A stretch of 64,000 nucleotides of DNA, taken from positions 310,001 to 374,000 of the forward strand of contig NZ_JASCIS010000001.1 in NCBI RefSeq assembly GCF_029968015.1. The letters run 5' to 3'. The stretch is from Streptomyces luteolus. Its GTDB lineage: Bacteria; Actinomycetota; Actinomycetes; Streptomycetales; Streptomycetaceae. Below the pieces are notes generated by a model. It did not search any database. It saw nothing but the letters and a program-made list of their open reading frames with translations, and was not told the DNA's origin. The position numbers and the translations under genes were made by a program. Shown in pieces: positions 35,233 to 44,475 of the stretch (position 1 is the stretch's first letter; the number at the start of each line of letters is the position of its first letter).

Positions 35233-37539
35233 TTGTCAACCGGGGATTCCGTTGAATTGCTGCGTGAAATGCAGCGCGAACAGCAATTCGTCGACCGCCT
35301 CTACGTCCGTCTCGACGAACTCCGGGCCGAGCGGGAGGAGAACGCCCGCCGTGCGTTGGCGCAGCTGGGGAACAGCAGGCAGGCCAAGCTGGAGCGGGAC
35401 ATCACCGCCGATGAGCAGGCCCGTAGCGCCGCCGAACTCGCCGGTGTCGAATCCGGTCTCTGTTTCGGGCGAATTGACCACGCGCGCACGGAAGGCGGTG
35501 GCGGCGGCCACCATCACATCGGGCGTATCGGTATCCGCGCCGACGACGCCGCGCGCACCCCGCTCCTGATCGACTGGCGCGCACCCGTCGCCCGCCCCTT
35601 TTATCTCGCCACCGGGCACACCCCGATGGGAATCCGGCGCCGCCGTCACCTCACCACCGAGGGGCGTACGGTCACGGAACTCCACGACGAGATCCTCGAC
35701 CTCGACGACCCGACCCGCACCGGATTCGAGGGCCACAACGCCGACGAGGTGCTGCTCGCCGCCCTGAACACGGCCCGCACCGGCCGCATGGGCGACATCG
35801 TGCAGACCATCCAGGCCGAGCAGGACCGCATCATCCGCGCCCCGCACCGCGGCGTCATGGTCGTCGAGGGCGGACCCGGCACCGGCAAGACCGCCGTGGC
35901 ACTGCACCGGGCCGCGTATCTCCTGTACGCGGAGCGGGAGTTGCTCGCCAAGCGGGCCGTCCTGATCGTCGGCCCGAACCCGGCGTTCCTCGGCTACATC
36001 GGCGAGGTGCTGCCCTCGCTCGGCGAGACCGGCGTGCTGCTCTCCACCATCGGCGAGCTGTACCCCGGCGTGCACGCCACCGGCACGGACACCCCGGCGG
36101 CCGCGGCCGTGAAGGGGCGCGCGGACATGGCCGGGGCGCTCGCCGCCGTCGTGCGCGACCGGCAGTCCGTGCCCGACCCGGTCCTGGAGATCGACCACGA
36201 CGACTACGGCACGCTCTACCTGGAGCGCGCCATGGCCGAGGACGCCCGCGCGCGGGCCCGTACGACGCGGCTGCCGCACAACCTGGCCCGGCCGTACTTC
36301 GTGTTCGCCCTCATCGACGCTCTGACCGAGCAGCTCGTGGACCGGCTCGGCGCCGACCCGTTCGGCGGGCCCAACCTGCTCGGGCCCGACGACATGGCCC
36401 AGATCGGCAAGGAGATCGCCACCAGCTCCGAGGTGCACGCCGCGATCGACTCGCTGTGGCCGCCGCTCTCCCCGCAGGGCCTGGTCGCCGAGTTCCTTCA
36501 GGACCCGCGGGGCTACGTGCCGGACGCCGACGCCGAGGCGATCAGGCGCGCGCCGGGCGCCCCGTGGACCGAGGCCGACGTGCCGCTCCTGGACGAGGCG
36601 GCGGAGCTGCTCGGCATCGACGACTCCGCGGAGCGGGCCGCGAAGGAGGCCGAGCGGCAGCAGCAGATCGAGTACGCGCAGGGCGTCCTCGACATGTCGT
36701 ACGCCTCGCGGACCTACGAGTTCGAGGACAAGGAGGAGTCCGACGAGGATGCCGCCGAGGTCCTCGCCGCGCACGACATCATCGACGCGGAGCGGATGGC
36801 GGAGCGCCAGGAGGAGGCGGACCACCGCACGGCCGCCGAGCGCGCCGCCGCCGACCGGACCTGGGCGTTCGGCCACATCATCGTGGACGAGGCGCAGGAG
36901 CTGTCCCCGATGGCCTGGCGGCTGCTGATGCGGCGCATCCCGACCCGTTCCCTGACCCTCGTCGGCGACCCGGCCCAGACCGGCTCGGAGGCCGGCGTCG
37001 GCACGTGGGCGGACATCCTCACGCCGTACGTCGAGGACCGCTGGGAGATGGTCCGGCTCGGCGTCAACTACCGCACGCCCGCCGAGATCATGGACGTCGC
37101 GGCGGACGTGCTGCGCGCCGAGTCGCCCGGGTTCGAGCCGCCGAGATCGGTGCGGTCGACGGGGGTGAGGCCGTGGGTGCGGCGCACGGACGATCTGGCC
37201 GGTGCCGTCGCCGAGGCGGTCGCGCGGGAACTGCCCGAGGAAGGGCGGCTTGCGGTGATCGCGCCGCGCGGACTGCACGCGGAGCTCGCCGAGGTGCTCG
37301 ACGGGGTCATCGCGGGCGCGGCCCCCGACCTCACGCATCAGCTGGTGCTGCTCGACGCGCGGCAGTCCAAGGGCCTGGAGTTCGACAAGGTCGTGGTGGT
37401 CGAGCCGGCCGCGTTCCGCACGAGCGACCTGTACGTGGCGCTGACCCGGGCCACGCAGGGCCTGGGCGTCGTGCACAGCCGCGAACTGCCGTTCGCCGAG
37501 GACGGATTGTCAGTGGCGGTTGACTGCTCTCCTGCCTGA
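35233..37539 (+). CDS. HelD-family RNA polymerase-interacting ATPase (UvrD/Rep-like)
   Basis: A superfamily-1 helicase-like ATPase of 768 aa, predicted to bind RNA polymerase and remodel stalled complexes. TTG 35233 is chosen: AGGAG lies 5 bp upstream, while GTG 35227 overlaps that site. An N-terminal coiled coil (residues about 5-70, LLREMQREQQFVDRLYVRLD) suits the secondary-channel arm. LLIDWRAPVARPFYLATGHT near 111-130 is the HelD signature. Walker A GGPGTGKTA is near 213-221, Walker B IIVDEAQEL near 550, GDPAQTGSEAG and NYRTPAEIMD follow, and LTRATQGL is near the end. An acidic inserted region occupies about 430-540. It resembles HelD more than the rifamycin-resistance paralogue HelR. Confidence 0.88.
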   Translation: MSTGDSVELLREMQREQQFVDRLYVRLDELRAEREENARRALAQLGNSRQAKLERDITADEQARSAAELAGVESGLCFGRIDHARTEGGGGGHHHIGRIGIRADDAARTPLLIDWRAPVARPFYLATGHTPMGIRRRRHLTTEGRTVTELHDEILDLDDPTRTGFEGHNADEVLLAALNTARTGRMGDIVQTIQAEQDRIIRAPHRGVMVVEGGPGTGKTAVALHRAAYLLYAERELLAKRAVLIVGPNPAFLGYIGEVLPSLGETGVLLSTIGELYPGVHATGTDTPAAAAVKGRADMAGALAAVVRDRQSVPDPVLEIDHDDYGTLYLERAMAEDARARARTTRLPHNLARPYFVFALIDALTEQLVDRLGADPFGGPNLLGPDDMAQIGKEIATSSEVHAAIDSLWPPLSPQGLVAEFLQDPRGYVPDADAEAIRRAPGAPWTEADVPLLDEAAELLGIDDSAERAAKEAERQQQIEYAQGVLDMSYASRTYEFEDKEESDEDAAEVLAAHDIIDAERMAERQEEADHRTAAERAAADRTWAFGHIIVDEAQELSPMAWRLLMRRIPTRSLTLVGDPAQTGSEAGVGTWADILTPYVEDRWEMVRLGVNYRTPAEIMDVAADVLRAESPGFEPPRSVRSTGVRPWVRRTDDLAGAVAEAVARELPEEGRLAVIAPRGLHAELAEVLDGVIAGAAPDLTHQLVLLDARQSKGLEFDKVVVVEPAAFRTSDLYVALTRATQGLGVVHSRELPFAEDGLSVAVDCSPA

Positions 37540-37556
37540 CGGCGGGGATTCACGGC

Positions 37557-38515
37557 TCAGGCTGCCTCCAGGGGCAGCGCCCCTGGGGGTCTTGTGCCCT
37601 CGACACCGTCCGGGTTCAGACCAGCCCGGACCAGCATCACGCGTGCGGAGTTCTTGTCCCTGGGGGACACGGCTCCGCAGGCGGCGCAGGTATAGGTTCG
37701 TTCCGAAAGAGGGAGTGCGTGCTTGGTTCTCGCTCCGCACCGCGCGCAGTCCATGGTCGTGCGGGCGGGGTGCACGAGGCGGACATCCCGTCCGTGTTTG
37801 CGGCCCATCTCAACCAGGGCTTTCTTGGTGGCGCCGATCGCGGCATCTGCGGCTTCCCGCGCCATGGTGGTCTTGGCGAGAAACGTCGGCCGGAAGTCCT
37901 CCACCGCCACTGCATCGTGATCGGTCACGACCCGCTTGGCCCACTTGCGGGCCGTGTCCTGACGTTGCCGTGCAACTTCTTGCAGGCCTTGGCCCGCAAC
38001 TTCTTCGCTTTGAGGTAGCCCTTCGAGGCAGGCATGGCCCGGGACGACAAAGGATGCCCACCAGTGCCCGATGCTGTCGCGGTACACACGCACGCTGGAC
38101 GGCGGTGCGGGAAGCTCGCGTGACCACACAGGTCGCACGACCGTCCCGCCCGCCAGGTGAAGGCGCCCCTCTTTCAACCGGAACCCGCGCTTCGTGTAGT
38201 TCAGGGTTGGAGCAGACTCGCGCTTCTTCTTGAAGCGGGGGCATCCCGGTGCGCTGCCGCATCGGCAGCCGGTCCTTGACGTCCTTCAGCGCCTTGGCGC
38301 GGGACTTGCCGAAGTCGCGTATCACCTGCTGTTGAGGAACCGACGAGCCTTCGGTCAGCCACGGCGTGCTCTTGCGAGCCACCGTCAGCATCCTGTCGAG
38401 CTGGGCCGGCCCACAGGTCAGCTTCTCGCCGGTCGCTTTCGCCGCCCGATGGACGGCCATGGATTTGGCGACGCACTCGTTCCACAGCCAGCGGCACCGG
38501 CTCCACTCGGGGGAA
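37557..38515 (-). pseudogene. Decayed TnpB (IS200/IS605 family) remnant
   Basis: Pieces of one TnpB lie in successive frames. From about 38515: SRCRWLWNECVAKSMAVHRA to VKDRLPMRQRTG (frame 1). From about 38230: LHEARVPVERG-like bases are read in the next frame as KEGRLHLAGGTVVRPVWSRE to GHWWASFVVPGHACLEG. Then VARQRQDTARKWAKRVVTDH, VEDFRPTFLAKTTMA and the zinc ribbon C-x2-C (CARCGA) and C-x2-C (CAACGA) with final RuvC Asp in SPRDKNSARV. The RuvC-I motif (GxDxG) that should follow the WASF strand is deleted, and at least one frameshift splits the N-terminus. No TnpA is present. The nuclease is not functional. Confidence 0.8.
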
Positions 38516-38604
38516 GCACTGGCAGTTGAGACTGACTGCGTCCACCGCTACGTCGACGCCTGCTGCGCCCGCCCCCACAGAACGGAACTCGGCGTAGACG
38601 GCTA

Positions 38605-39987
38605 TCAGCGAGCGCCCGCCAACCGCCGTACCGCCGACATCGGCACGGGCAGCCAGTCCGGCCGGTGCCGGGCCTCGTACAGGACCTCGTACACCGCCTT
38701 GTCGGTCTCGTAGGCCCGCAGCAGCACCCGCTCGGCGCGCGGGTCGTGGCCCGCGGCCTTGGCGTACCCGTCGCAGTACGCCTCACGGCAGGCCGCCGCC
38801 CAGTCGGAGGCCCGGTGGGTGTACGCGGCGTAGTCGAAGGAGCGGAGCATGCCCGCGACGTCGCGTACGGCCGGGTGCGGGCGGCGGCGTTCGGCGAGGG
38901 GGCGGGCCGGCTCGCCCTCGAAGTCGATCACGTGCCAGGCGCCGTCCGCCCCGTGCAGGCACTGCCCCAAGTGCAGGTCGCCGTGGATGCGTTGGACGGT
39001 GCGCCGGGCGTCGTCGAGGGCGCCGAGCGCGGTGTACGCGGCGGCCAGAGCGGGGGCGTACGGGCGCAGGGCGGGCACGGCGCGGGCGGTGGCGTCGAGC
39101 CGTTCCGTCATCGCGGCGGCGAGTGCCTCCGTGCGCGAACGGGCGAGCGTGGCGGTCGGCAGGGCGCGGGCGAGCGCCTGGTGGACCTCGGCGGTGGCGC
39201 GGCCGAGCGCCGCGGCCTCGCGCGTGAAGGAGGCGCCGTCGCCGAGGGCGCGCAGCGCCAGCGTCCAGCCGTCGGCGGCGCCCGCGACGAAGGGCTGGAG
39301 CAGGCCGAGGACGTACGGCTCGGCGGCGCCGCCCGGCCGCGCCCCGGCCCAGGCCACCGGGGTCGGCACGCGCGGGCAGTCCGCTCCGGCCAGGGCGCGG
39401 GACAGCTCCAGCTCGGGGTGGGTGCCGGGGGCGACGCGGCGGAACAGCTTGAGGATGTACGTATCGCCGTACACGAGGGAGGAGTTGGTCTGCTCCACGT
39501 CGAGGACGCGGGGCGCGAGGGAGTCGGGGACGGCAGGGCTGCGGGGGCGTTCGAAGTGCAGCGCGCCGAAGGCGCCGGGTGTGCGCAGCCGGTCGAGCAG
39601 CTCCCCGGCGAGCAGCGGGTCGTGCAGCGCCTCGTACACGGCGAGTCCGGCGAGCGGGCCGCCGCGGGGACGGCCGAGCAGCGCGTCCGACAGGTCCGGG
39701 GGGAGTGTTCGCCGTACGCCGAGCAGGAGTTGGTAGCAGTCCGTGTCCCGGCCGGGCTGCTGGGTGTCGACGAGGAGGTGCAGCAGACCGGGCTCGGCCG
39801 GGGGCGGCCGCAGTGCCGTCACCGAGACCGGGGCGAACCCGGTGACGGGCCGCCCTTTCCCGGCGAACCACCGCTGCCGCGGCAGCCAGTCCCGCAGCAG
39901 CGGAGCCAGCGAGTCCACGAGTTGCCGAGGCTCGGCGCCGACGGGCCGGGCCGGTGCGGTCCCTGAACGCGTCACGGTTTCCGACAT
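38605..39987 (-). CDS. mak: Maltokinase
   Basis: ATP-dependent phosphorylation of maltose to maltose 1-phosphate, donor for GlgE alpha-glucan synthesis. Length 460 aa, as for Streptomyces Pep2/Mak. N-terminal cap: LPRQRWFAGKGRPVTGF near 35-51. Kinase core: NSSLVYGDTYILKLFRR near 168-184, catalytic loop IHGDLHLGQCL (HGDLHLGQ at 335-342) and metal motif VIDFEGEP (DFEG 355-358), then RDVAGMLRSFDYAAY. ATG 39987 follows GGGGA. In streptomycetes this gene is normally inside glgE-treS-mak-glgB, but none of these partners is beside it here; the TnpB wreck occupies the glgB side. Confidence 0.92.
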   Translation of the reverse strand: MSETVTRSGTAPARPVGAEPRQLVDSLAPLLRDWLPRQRWFAGKGRPVTGFAPVSVTALRPPPAEPGLLHLLVDTQQPGRDTDCYQLLLGVRRTLPPDLSDALLGRPRGGPLAGLAVYEALHDPLLAGELLDRLRTPGAFGALHFERPRSPAVPDSLAPRVLDVEQTNSSLVYGDTYILKLFRRVAPGTHPELELSRALAGADCPRVPTPVAWAGARPGGAAEPYVLGLLQPFVAGAADGWTLALRALGDGASFTREAAALGRATAEVHQALARALPTATLARSRTEALAAAMTERLDATARAVPALRPYAPALAAAYTALGALDDARRTVQRIHGDLHLGQCLHGADGAWHVIDFEGEPARPLAERRRPHPAVRDVAGMLRSFDYAAYTHRASDWAAACREAYCDGYAKAAGHDPRAERVLLRAYETDKAVYEVLYEARHRPDWLPVPMSAVRRLAGAR

Positions 39988-40169
39988 GCGTAGAGGTCCC
40001 CTTCCCGCCGCCGACTCCGCGTCGCGGCCCAGGGTGGAGTTGCCCGGAATGCGTGGGGTTCAGGTGCCCGGTGGCGCCACACGAGAAACGACCACGTGCC
40101 GTGCCGGGCCCTGACCGCTCCCCACGCCTGATCCCGACGGCCCCGCCCGCCGACCTCTGACAGGCGGCC

Positions 40170-41669
40170 CTACCGCCGCACCGACTTCGAAACCAACCGC
40201 CCGTCCGCGAAGCACAGCCGGTACGCCGTGTCCGTGAAGGCCTCCGCCCGGTAGTACACGCACTCCTGGCCGGCAGGCACACGCTCCGGGCCGTCCGGGC
40301 CGCCGTCCATCGTGAAGGCCGGGAGGTGCCGGTCGACGTCCGAGCGGGAGTCGCCGATGTGCAGGGTGTCGTAGGTGGAGCGGTCGAGGACCGAGCGGGT
40401 CTCGGTCAGGAGCCACAGGCCGCTCGCCAGGATCGCGAGCGCGCCGAGGACCACCACCGGCGCGAGCAGCGCCTGCCGTACGCGACGGCGCACCCGCGCG
40501 CGGGCCTGCGCGAGGGCTAGGGCCGCGGCCGAGGGGTCGACGGCGCATGCGGGGCCTCCGGCGGCGGGCAGTTCGGCCGTCACCGAGAAGCGTCCCTCGG
40601 CCGCCCCGTACGTGAGGGTGCCGCCCGCGAGGCGGACCCGTTCGTCCAGGCCGACCAGGCCCGAGCCGGTCCGGGCGACTGAACTGGCAGCAGCAGAGGA
40701 TGAGTTGACAGAACGCACCTGCACCAGCGGACCGACCCGTTCCACCTGCACCGTCACCTCCGCGCCCGGCGCGTGTTTCGCCGCGTTCGTCAGGCACTCC
40801 TGGACGACGCGGTGCACGGCGCGATCCGTCATCGGGGAGAGCGACGGCCCGCCGGGCTGGTCGTTCAGCGTCACCGCGAGGCCGGACTCCCGGGCCCGCT
40901 CGACGAGTTGGGCCACCGTCTCGTCGGTGGGGGAGAACGGCGGCGCGGCATCGGTGCGCAGGACGCCGATGACGTCCCGCAGCCGGGACGTCGCCGCGGC
41001 CGTCGACTCGCGCAGCTCCCGGGCCGCGGCCTGCTGCCGTTCCGGCAGGGCGGGGTCGACCTCAAGTGCCGCCGCGCGCACCGCGATCAGGGCCAGTTCG
41101 TGTCCGAGGGAGTCATGCATGTCGGCGGCGATCCGGGAGCGCTCGCGCAGCCGCTCGCGGTCGGCGATCACCTGCTGCTCGCGCTCCAACCGCGCCGCCA
41201 GCTCCCAGCCGGACCGGACGAGCTGTCCGTACTGCCGTACGCAGCGACCCGCCAGCCACGGGACGAAGACGAGCGTCGCGAGCGTGAGCAGAAGCGTCAA
41301 CCAGCCCCAGAGCAGCGGCCGTTCACGCAGCAGTGTCAGGGGAAGGCCGAGCGCGCCGGTGGCCAGAAGGAGGTGGACGGCCGGCCGGGCCCGGTCCAGG
41401 CGGAGTCCGGCGAGCCAGCCGAAGGCGACCAGGGCGGGGGAGCACGGCACCAGGAACTGTTCCGGTGTCAGCCACAGCACCAGGGCGAGCACCAGGGCGA
41501 GGGCGACCAGCGGCCGGGCCCGGGAGAGGAGGACAGCCCCGCCGAGCACGGCCACGGCGAGGGCTCCGCCGAGGCCGCCGAGCGGGGGGCCGGCCAGCAG
41601 TACGGGGGCGCTGACGGACGCCCAGAGCACCAGGTCGACAAGCAGGTCGCGGGGCCGTTCTCTGCGCAT
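40170..41669 (-). CDS. Histidine kinase (HisKA_3 type) with C-terminal membrane segment and BamE-like tail
   Basis: A 499-aa NarL-system kinase. Five or six membrane helices fill residues 8-140. The dimerisation/phosphoacceptor helix has AADMH185DSLGHELAL. The ATPase core has ECLTNAAKHAPGAEV near 291-305 (N box) and GSGLVGLDERV near 335-345; the usual DDG box between them is replaced by VRSVNSSSAAASS. Unusually, after the ATPase domain come a basic stretch, another hydrophobic helix (about 400-421) and a 70-residue tail with LHIGDSRSDVDRHLP and CFADGRLVSKSVRR, resembling SmpA/BamE-type folds. It pairs with the regulator at 41732. Confidence 0.85.
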   Translation of the reverse strand: MRRERPRDLLVDLVLWASVSAPVLLAGPPLGGLGGALAVAVLGGAVLLSRARPLVALALVLALVLWLTPEQFLVPCSPALVAFGWLAGLRLDRARPAVHLLLATGALGLPLTLLRERPLLWGWLTLLLTLATLVFVPWLAGRCVRQYGQLVRSGWELAARLEREQQVIADRERLRERSRIAADMHDSLGHELALIAVRAAALEVDPALPERQQAAARELRESTAAATSRLRDVIGVLRTDAAPPFSPTDETVAQLVERARESGLAVTLNDQPGGPSLSPMTDRAVHRVVQECLTNAAKHAPGAEVTVQVERVGPLVQVRSVNSSSAAASSVARTGSGLVGLDERVRLAGGTLTYGAAEGRFSVTAELPAAGGPACAVDPSAAALALAQARARVRRRVRQALLAPVVVLGALAILASGLWLLTETRSVLDRSTYDTLHIGDSRSDVDRHLPAFTMDGGPDGPERVPAGQECVYYRAEAFTDTAYRLCFADGRLVSKSVRR

Positions 41670-41731
41670 GCGACCACCTTGCCCGATCGGCGGCGGCCGG
41701 GCCCCCGACGAAAGTCAGGGACAAGCAGCCG

Positions 41732-42430
41732 TCAGGCCGAGTCGTCCGAGTGTGCCGCCCCCGCCTCGTACGCGAGGATCGCGAGCTGGACCCGGTTCTT
41801 CAGGCCGAGTCGGTTCAGGACCGCGCTGACGTGCGCCTTCACGGTGCCCTCGACGACATGCAGACGCGCCACGATCTCGGCGTTGGACAGGCCCGCGCCA
41901 ACCAGGGCGACGACCTCGCGCTCGCGGACGGTCAGCGGGGCGAGCCGGGCGCGGGCGTCGGCGGCGCGGGTGAGGCGGTCCGGGCCCAGGTGGGCGATGA
42001 CGCGGCGGGCGATCTCGGGGGAGAGGCAGGCGGCGCCGTCGGCCACGGCCCGTACTCCGGCGAGGAGTTCACGCGGGTCGCCGGACTTCAGCAGGAAGCC
42101 GCTGACGCCGCAGCCGAGGGCGCGGGCGATGTACGCGTCCTCGGAGAACGTGGTGAGCATGATCAGCGCCGTGCCGGGCGCGGTGCGGCGCAGCTCCTCG
42201 GCGGCCTGGAGCCCGTCGAGCCGGGGCATGCGGATGTCGAGCAGGGCCACGTCCGGGCGGTGCCGGAGTGTGAGGTCGATGGCCTCGCGCCCGTCGGCGG
42301 CCTCGGCGACGACGTCGAGGCCGGGGTCGGCGGAGAGGATCGCGCGCACCCCGGCGCGCAGCAGGGCCTCGTCGTCGGCGAGGAGCACTTTCAGTGGCTG
42401 CGGGGCGTGCGGGGCGTGCGGGGCGCTCAT
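41732..42430 (-). CDS. NarL/LuxR-type response regulator
   Basis: A 232-aa regulator, downstream partner of the unusual kinase at 40170 (gene order regulator then kinase on the minus strand, 62 bp apart). The receiver has LLADDEALLRAG near 16-27, phosphoacceptor Asp65 in VALLD65IRMPRLDG, LTTFSED and LKSGDPRELL. The LuxR HTH is TVREREVVALVGAGLSNAEI and VARLHVVEGTVKAHVSAVLN in the last 65 residues. ATG 42430 begins MSAPHAPHAPQP, where a short GGGGCGTGC repeat encodes the APH units; a start at 42487 is possible but unlikely. Confidence 0.9.
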   Translation of the reverse strand: MSAPHAPHAPQPLKVLLADDEALLRAGVRAILSADPGLDVVAEAADGREAIDLTLRHRPDVALLDIRMPRLDGLQAAEELRRTAPGTALIMLTTFSEDAYIARALGCGVSGFLLKSGDPRELLAGVRAVADGAACLSPEIARRVIAHLGPDRLTRAADARARLAPLTVREREVVALVGAGLSNAEIVARLHVVEGTVKAHVSAVLNRLGLKNRVQLAILAYEAGAAHSDDSA

Positions 42431-42486
42431 GCGGTCAGCGTAGACGGGCGATACCGGACCAGGTCCGGTACCGCCCGCCGTCGTCA

Positions 42487-42524
42487 CGTCAGGTGCGTTG
42501 CGTCAGGTGCGTTGCGTCAGGTGC
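42487..42524. repeat. 14-bp tandem repeat between the M4 protease and the response regulator
   Basis: GTCAGGTGCGTTGC occurs twice and in part a third time, just after the M4 protease stop and upstream of the response-regulator start, both on the minus strand. Confidence 0.65.
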
Positions 42525-42531
42525 CCGCGGC

Positions 42532-44130
42532 TCAGTGCTTGCCGCCCTTGGCCGCCTTCACGTTGACCCCCGCCCAGGCCGCGTCCACGCCCTTGTACTC
42601 GGCGGAGTCCGCGCCGTACAGGTCCTTGGCGGCGTCGAGCGTCGCCGTGCGGGCCTTGGCGTAGTTGGTGTTGGACGTCATGTACGTGGTGAGGGCCTTG
42701 AACCAGATCTTCTCGGCCTTCTCCCGCCCGATGCCGGTGACGGCCTTGCCGTCGGCGGTCGGGGAGTCGTACTTCACGCCGTTGATCTCCTTCGCGCCAC
42801 TGCCCTCGGACAGCAGGTAGAAGAAGTGGTTGGCGACACCCGAGGAGTAGTGGACGTCGATGCTGCCGATGCCCTTGTACCAGTCGTCCTTGGACTTGCC
42901 GTCCTTGGAGGGCTTGTCCATGTAGCGCAGCGGGGTGCCGTCGCCGCGGATGTCGATCTTCTCGCCGATGAGGTAGTCGCCGACGTCTTCCTTGTTGTTC
43001 GCGGCGAACTCGACGGAGGAGCCGAAGATGTCACTGGTCGCCTCGTTGAGGCCGCCGGACTCGCCGCTGTAGATGAGGCCCGCGGTGTTGGAGGTGACGC
43101 CGTGGGTCATCTCGTGTGCGGCCACGTCGATCGACGTGAGCGGCTTGGCGTTGCCTTCGCCGTCGCCGTACGTCATGCAGAAGCAGCTGTCGTCCCAGAA
43201 GGCGTTGACGTAGTTGTTGCCGTAGTGGACGCGGGAGTACGCGCCGACACCGTCGCCCTTGATGCCGTCGCGGCCGTGCACGTTCTTGAAGTAGTCCCAG
43301 GTGAGGGCGGCGCCGAAGTGCGCGTCGGCGGCCGCGGTCTCCTTGTTGGCGGCGGTGCCGTCACCCCACTCGTCGTCCTCGCCGGCCACCAGCTCGCCCT
43401 GGCCGGACGTGCCGCCACCGAGGTCGTACGTCTTGTGCTCGCCGCGCTCGACGTCGGTCAGCGAGAAGCCGCTGGACTCCTTCTTGGAGCCGAGCTCCAC
43501 GTCGCCGCTGTACTGGGTGTGGCCTGCACCCGTGCGGATGTCGTCCCACTGGAAGATCTTCTTGCCGGAGCGGGCGTCCGTGACGACGTGCAGCCGGCTC
43601 GGGGTGCCGTCCTTCTTGGTGGACTTGACGACCTTCTCGTACGCGAGGCGCGGGGTGCCGCTCGCCGCCCAGACGACGGCGCGGGCGCCCTTCGGCGCGG
43701 CCTTGGCGCGCGCGGTGTCGACCTTCAAGTCGCCGCCGCGGGCGTTCGTGACGCCCTCCGTCTTGCGGGACTTGGTCTCGTGCACGACCAGGTCGCCGCC
43801 GAGGACGGGCAGTCCGTCGTACGTGCGCTCGTAGCGGGTGTGGACGCTGCCGTCGCGGTCCTTGACGACATCCCGGACGACGAGCTTCTCGGCACCGGAG
43901 AGGCCCAACTCCTTCGCCGTACGGGCCTTCTCGGCGTCCGCGTCGCGCAGCAGCTCGGCGCGCTGCGAGGCGGAGAGCTTGACGGGCGCGGCGGCCGGGG
44001 ACGGCTCCGGGGTGGGCGCCGCGGAGGCGGTGCTGAGGCCGGCGCCGATCAGGGTGGCGGCGACGATCGCCGTACCGGCGGCGGTGGCGGCTCGTCTGGT
44101 GGACATGTGGCGCGATATGTGGGGCGACAC
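42532..44130 (-). CDS. Secreted M4 (thermolysin-like) metallopeptidase
   Basis: Extracellular zinc endopeptidase precursor of 532 aa. GTG 44130 is chosen because GGGAG lies 6 bp upstream; ATG 44106 is internal. Signal peptide: about residues 10-38. The FTP/PepSY propeptide follows (SGAEKLVVRDVVKDRDGSVH, TRYERTYDGLPVLGGDLVVH near 98-117). Catalytic domain from about 205: zinc motif H339-E-M-T-H343, third ligand Glu363 in GGLNE363ATSD, active-site His427 in DVH427YSSG. Calcium sites are suggested by the Asp/Asn-rich stretches. It has no C-terminal extra domain, unlike the paralogue at 44476. The two share a 45-bp upstream element. Confidence 0.95.
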   Translation of the reverse strand: MSPHISRHMSTRRAATAAGTAIVAATLIGAGLSTASAAPTPEPSPAAAPVKLSASQRAELLRDADAEKARTAKELGLSGAEKLVVRDVVKDRDGSVHTRYERTYDGLPVLGGDLVVHETKSRKTEGVTNARGGDLKVDTARAKAAPKGARAVVWAASGTPRLAYEKVVKSTKKDGTPSRLHVVTDARSGKKIFQWDDIRTGAGHTQYSGDVELGSKKESSGFSLTDVERGEHKTYDLGGGTSGQGELVAGEDDEWGDGTAANKETAAADAHFGAALTWDYFKNVHGRDGIKGDGVGAYSRVHYGNNYVNAFWDDSCFCMTYGDGEGNAKPLTSIDVAAHEMTHGVTSNTAGLIYSGESGGLNEATSDIFGSSVEFAANNKEDVGDYLIGEKIDIRGDGTPLRYMDKPSKDGKSKDDWYKGIGSIDVHYSSGVANHFFYLLSEGSGAKEINGVKYDSPTADGKAVTGIGREKAEKIWFKALTTYMTSNTNYAKARTATLDAAKDLYGADSAEYKGVDAAWAGVNVKAAKGGKH

Positions 44131-44262
44131 TCTCTACTCCCTGGATGTGGGGGTGTCCGGACGGCGTGGGGGCCCATCCGGACGGGGAAGTACGTAGTGC
44201 TGGGTGTTGGGTGCTGTGGTGCGGCTGTGCCGTGCGGGGAGAGAGTTTCACCTAGGGCGCGT

Positions 44263-44307
44263 ACATGTCAGGAGGGCATCCGCAGGTTGGCTGGAAATCG
44301 TCCGTTG
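44263..44307 (-). promoter_or_regulatory. Conserved upstream element of M4 protease 1
   Basis: A 45-bp block 133 bp before the start codon matches 37 of 45 bases in the region upstream of the second M4 gene (46679-46723). Shared cores on the plus strand are ACATGTCAGG, GCAGGTTGGC and GTCCGTTG. The rest of the 345-bp gap holds no gene, but includes near-repeats of GACGCCGCCCGGTCCC (about 44409-44440). Confidence 0.65.
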
Positions 44308-44475
44308 CCCGAAGTTCTCGGTCCGGTATACGAACCGGGTATACGAACCTGGCAGGTGAACCGCCGGGCACACCAACCGGGCGGCGCCGAGGGCGAGTTG
44401 CCCCCGACGCCGCCCGGTCCCCGACGCCGCCCGGTCCCGGATGACGCTCGTGATCCAACGGATGGCGCTCGTGTC

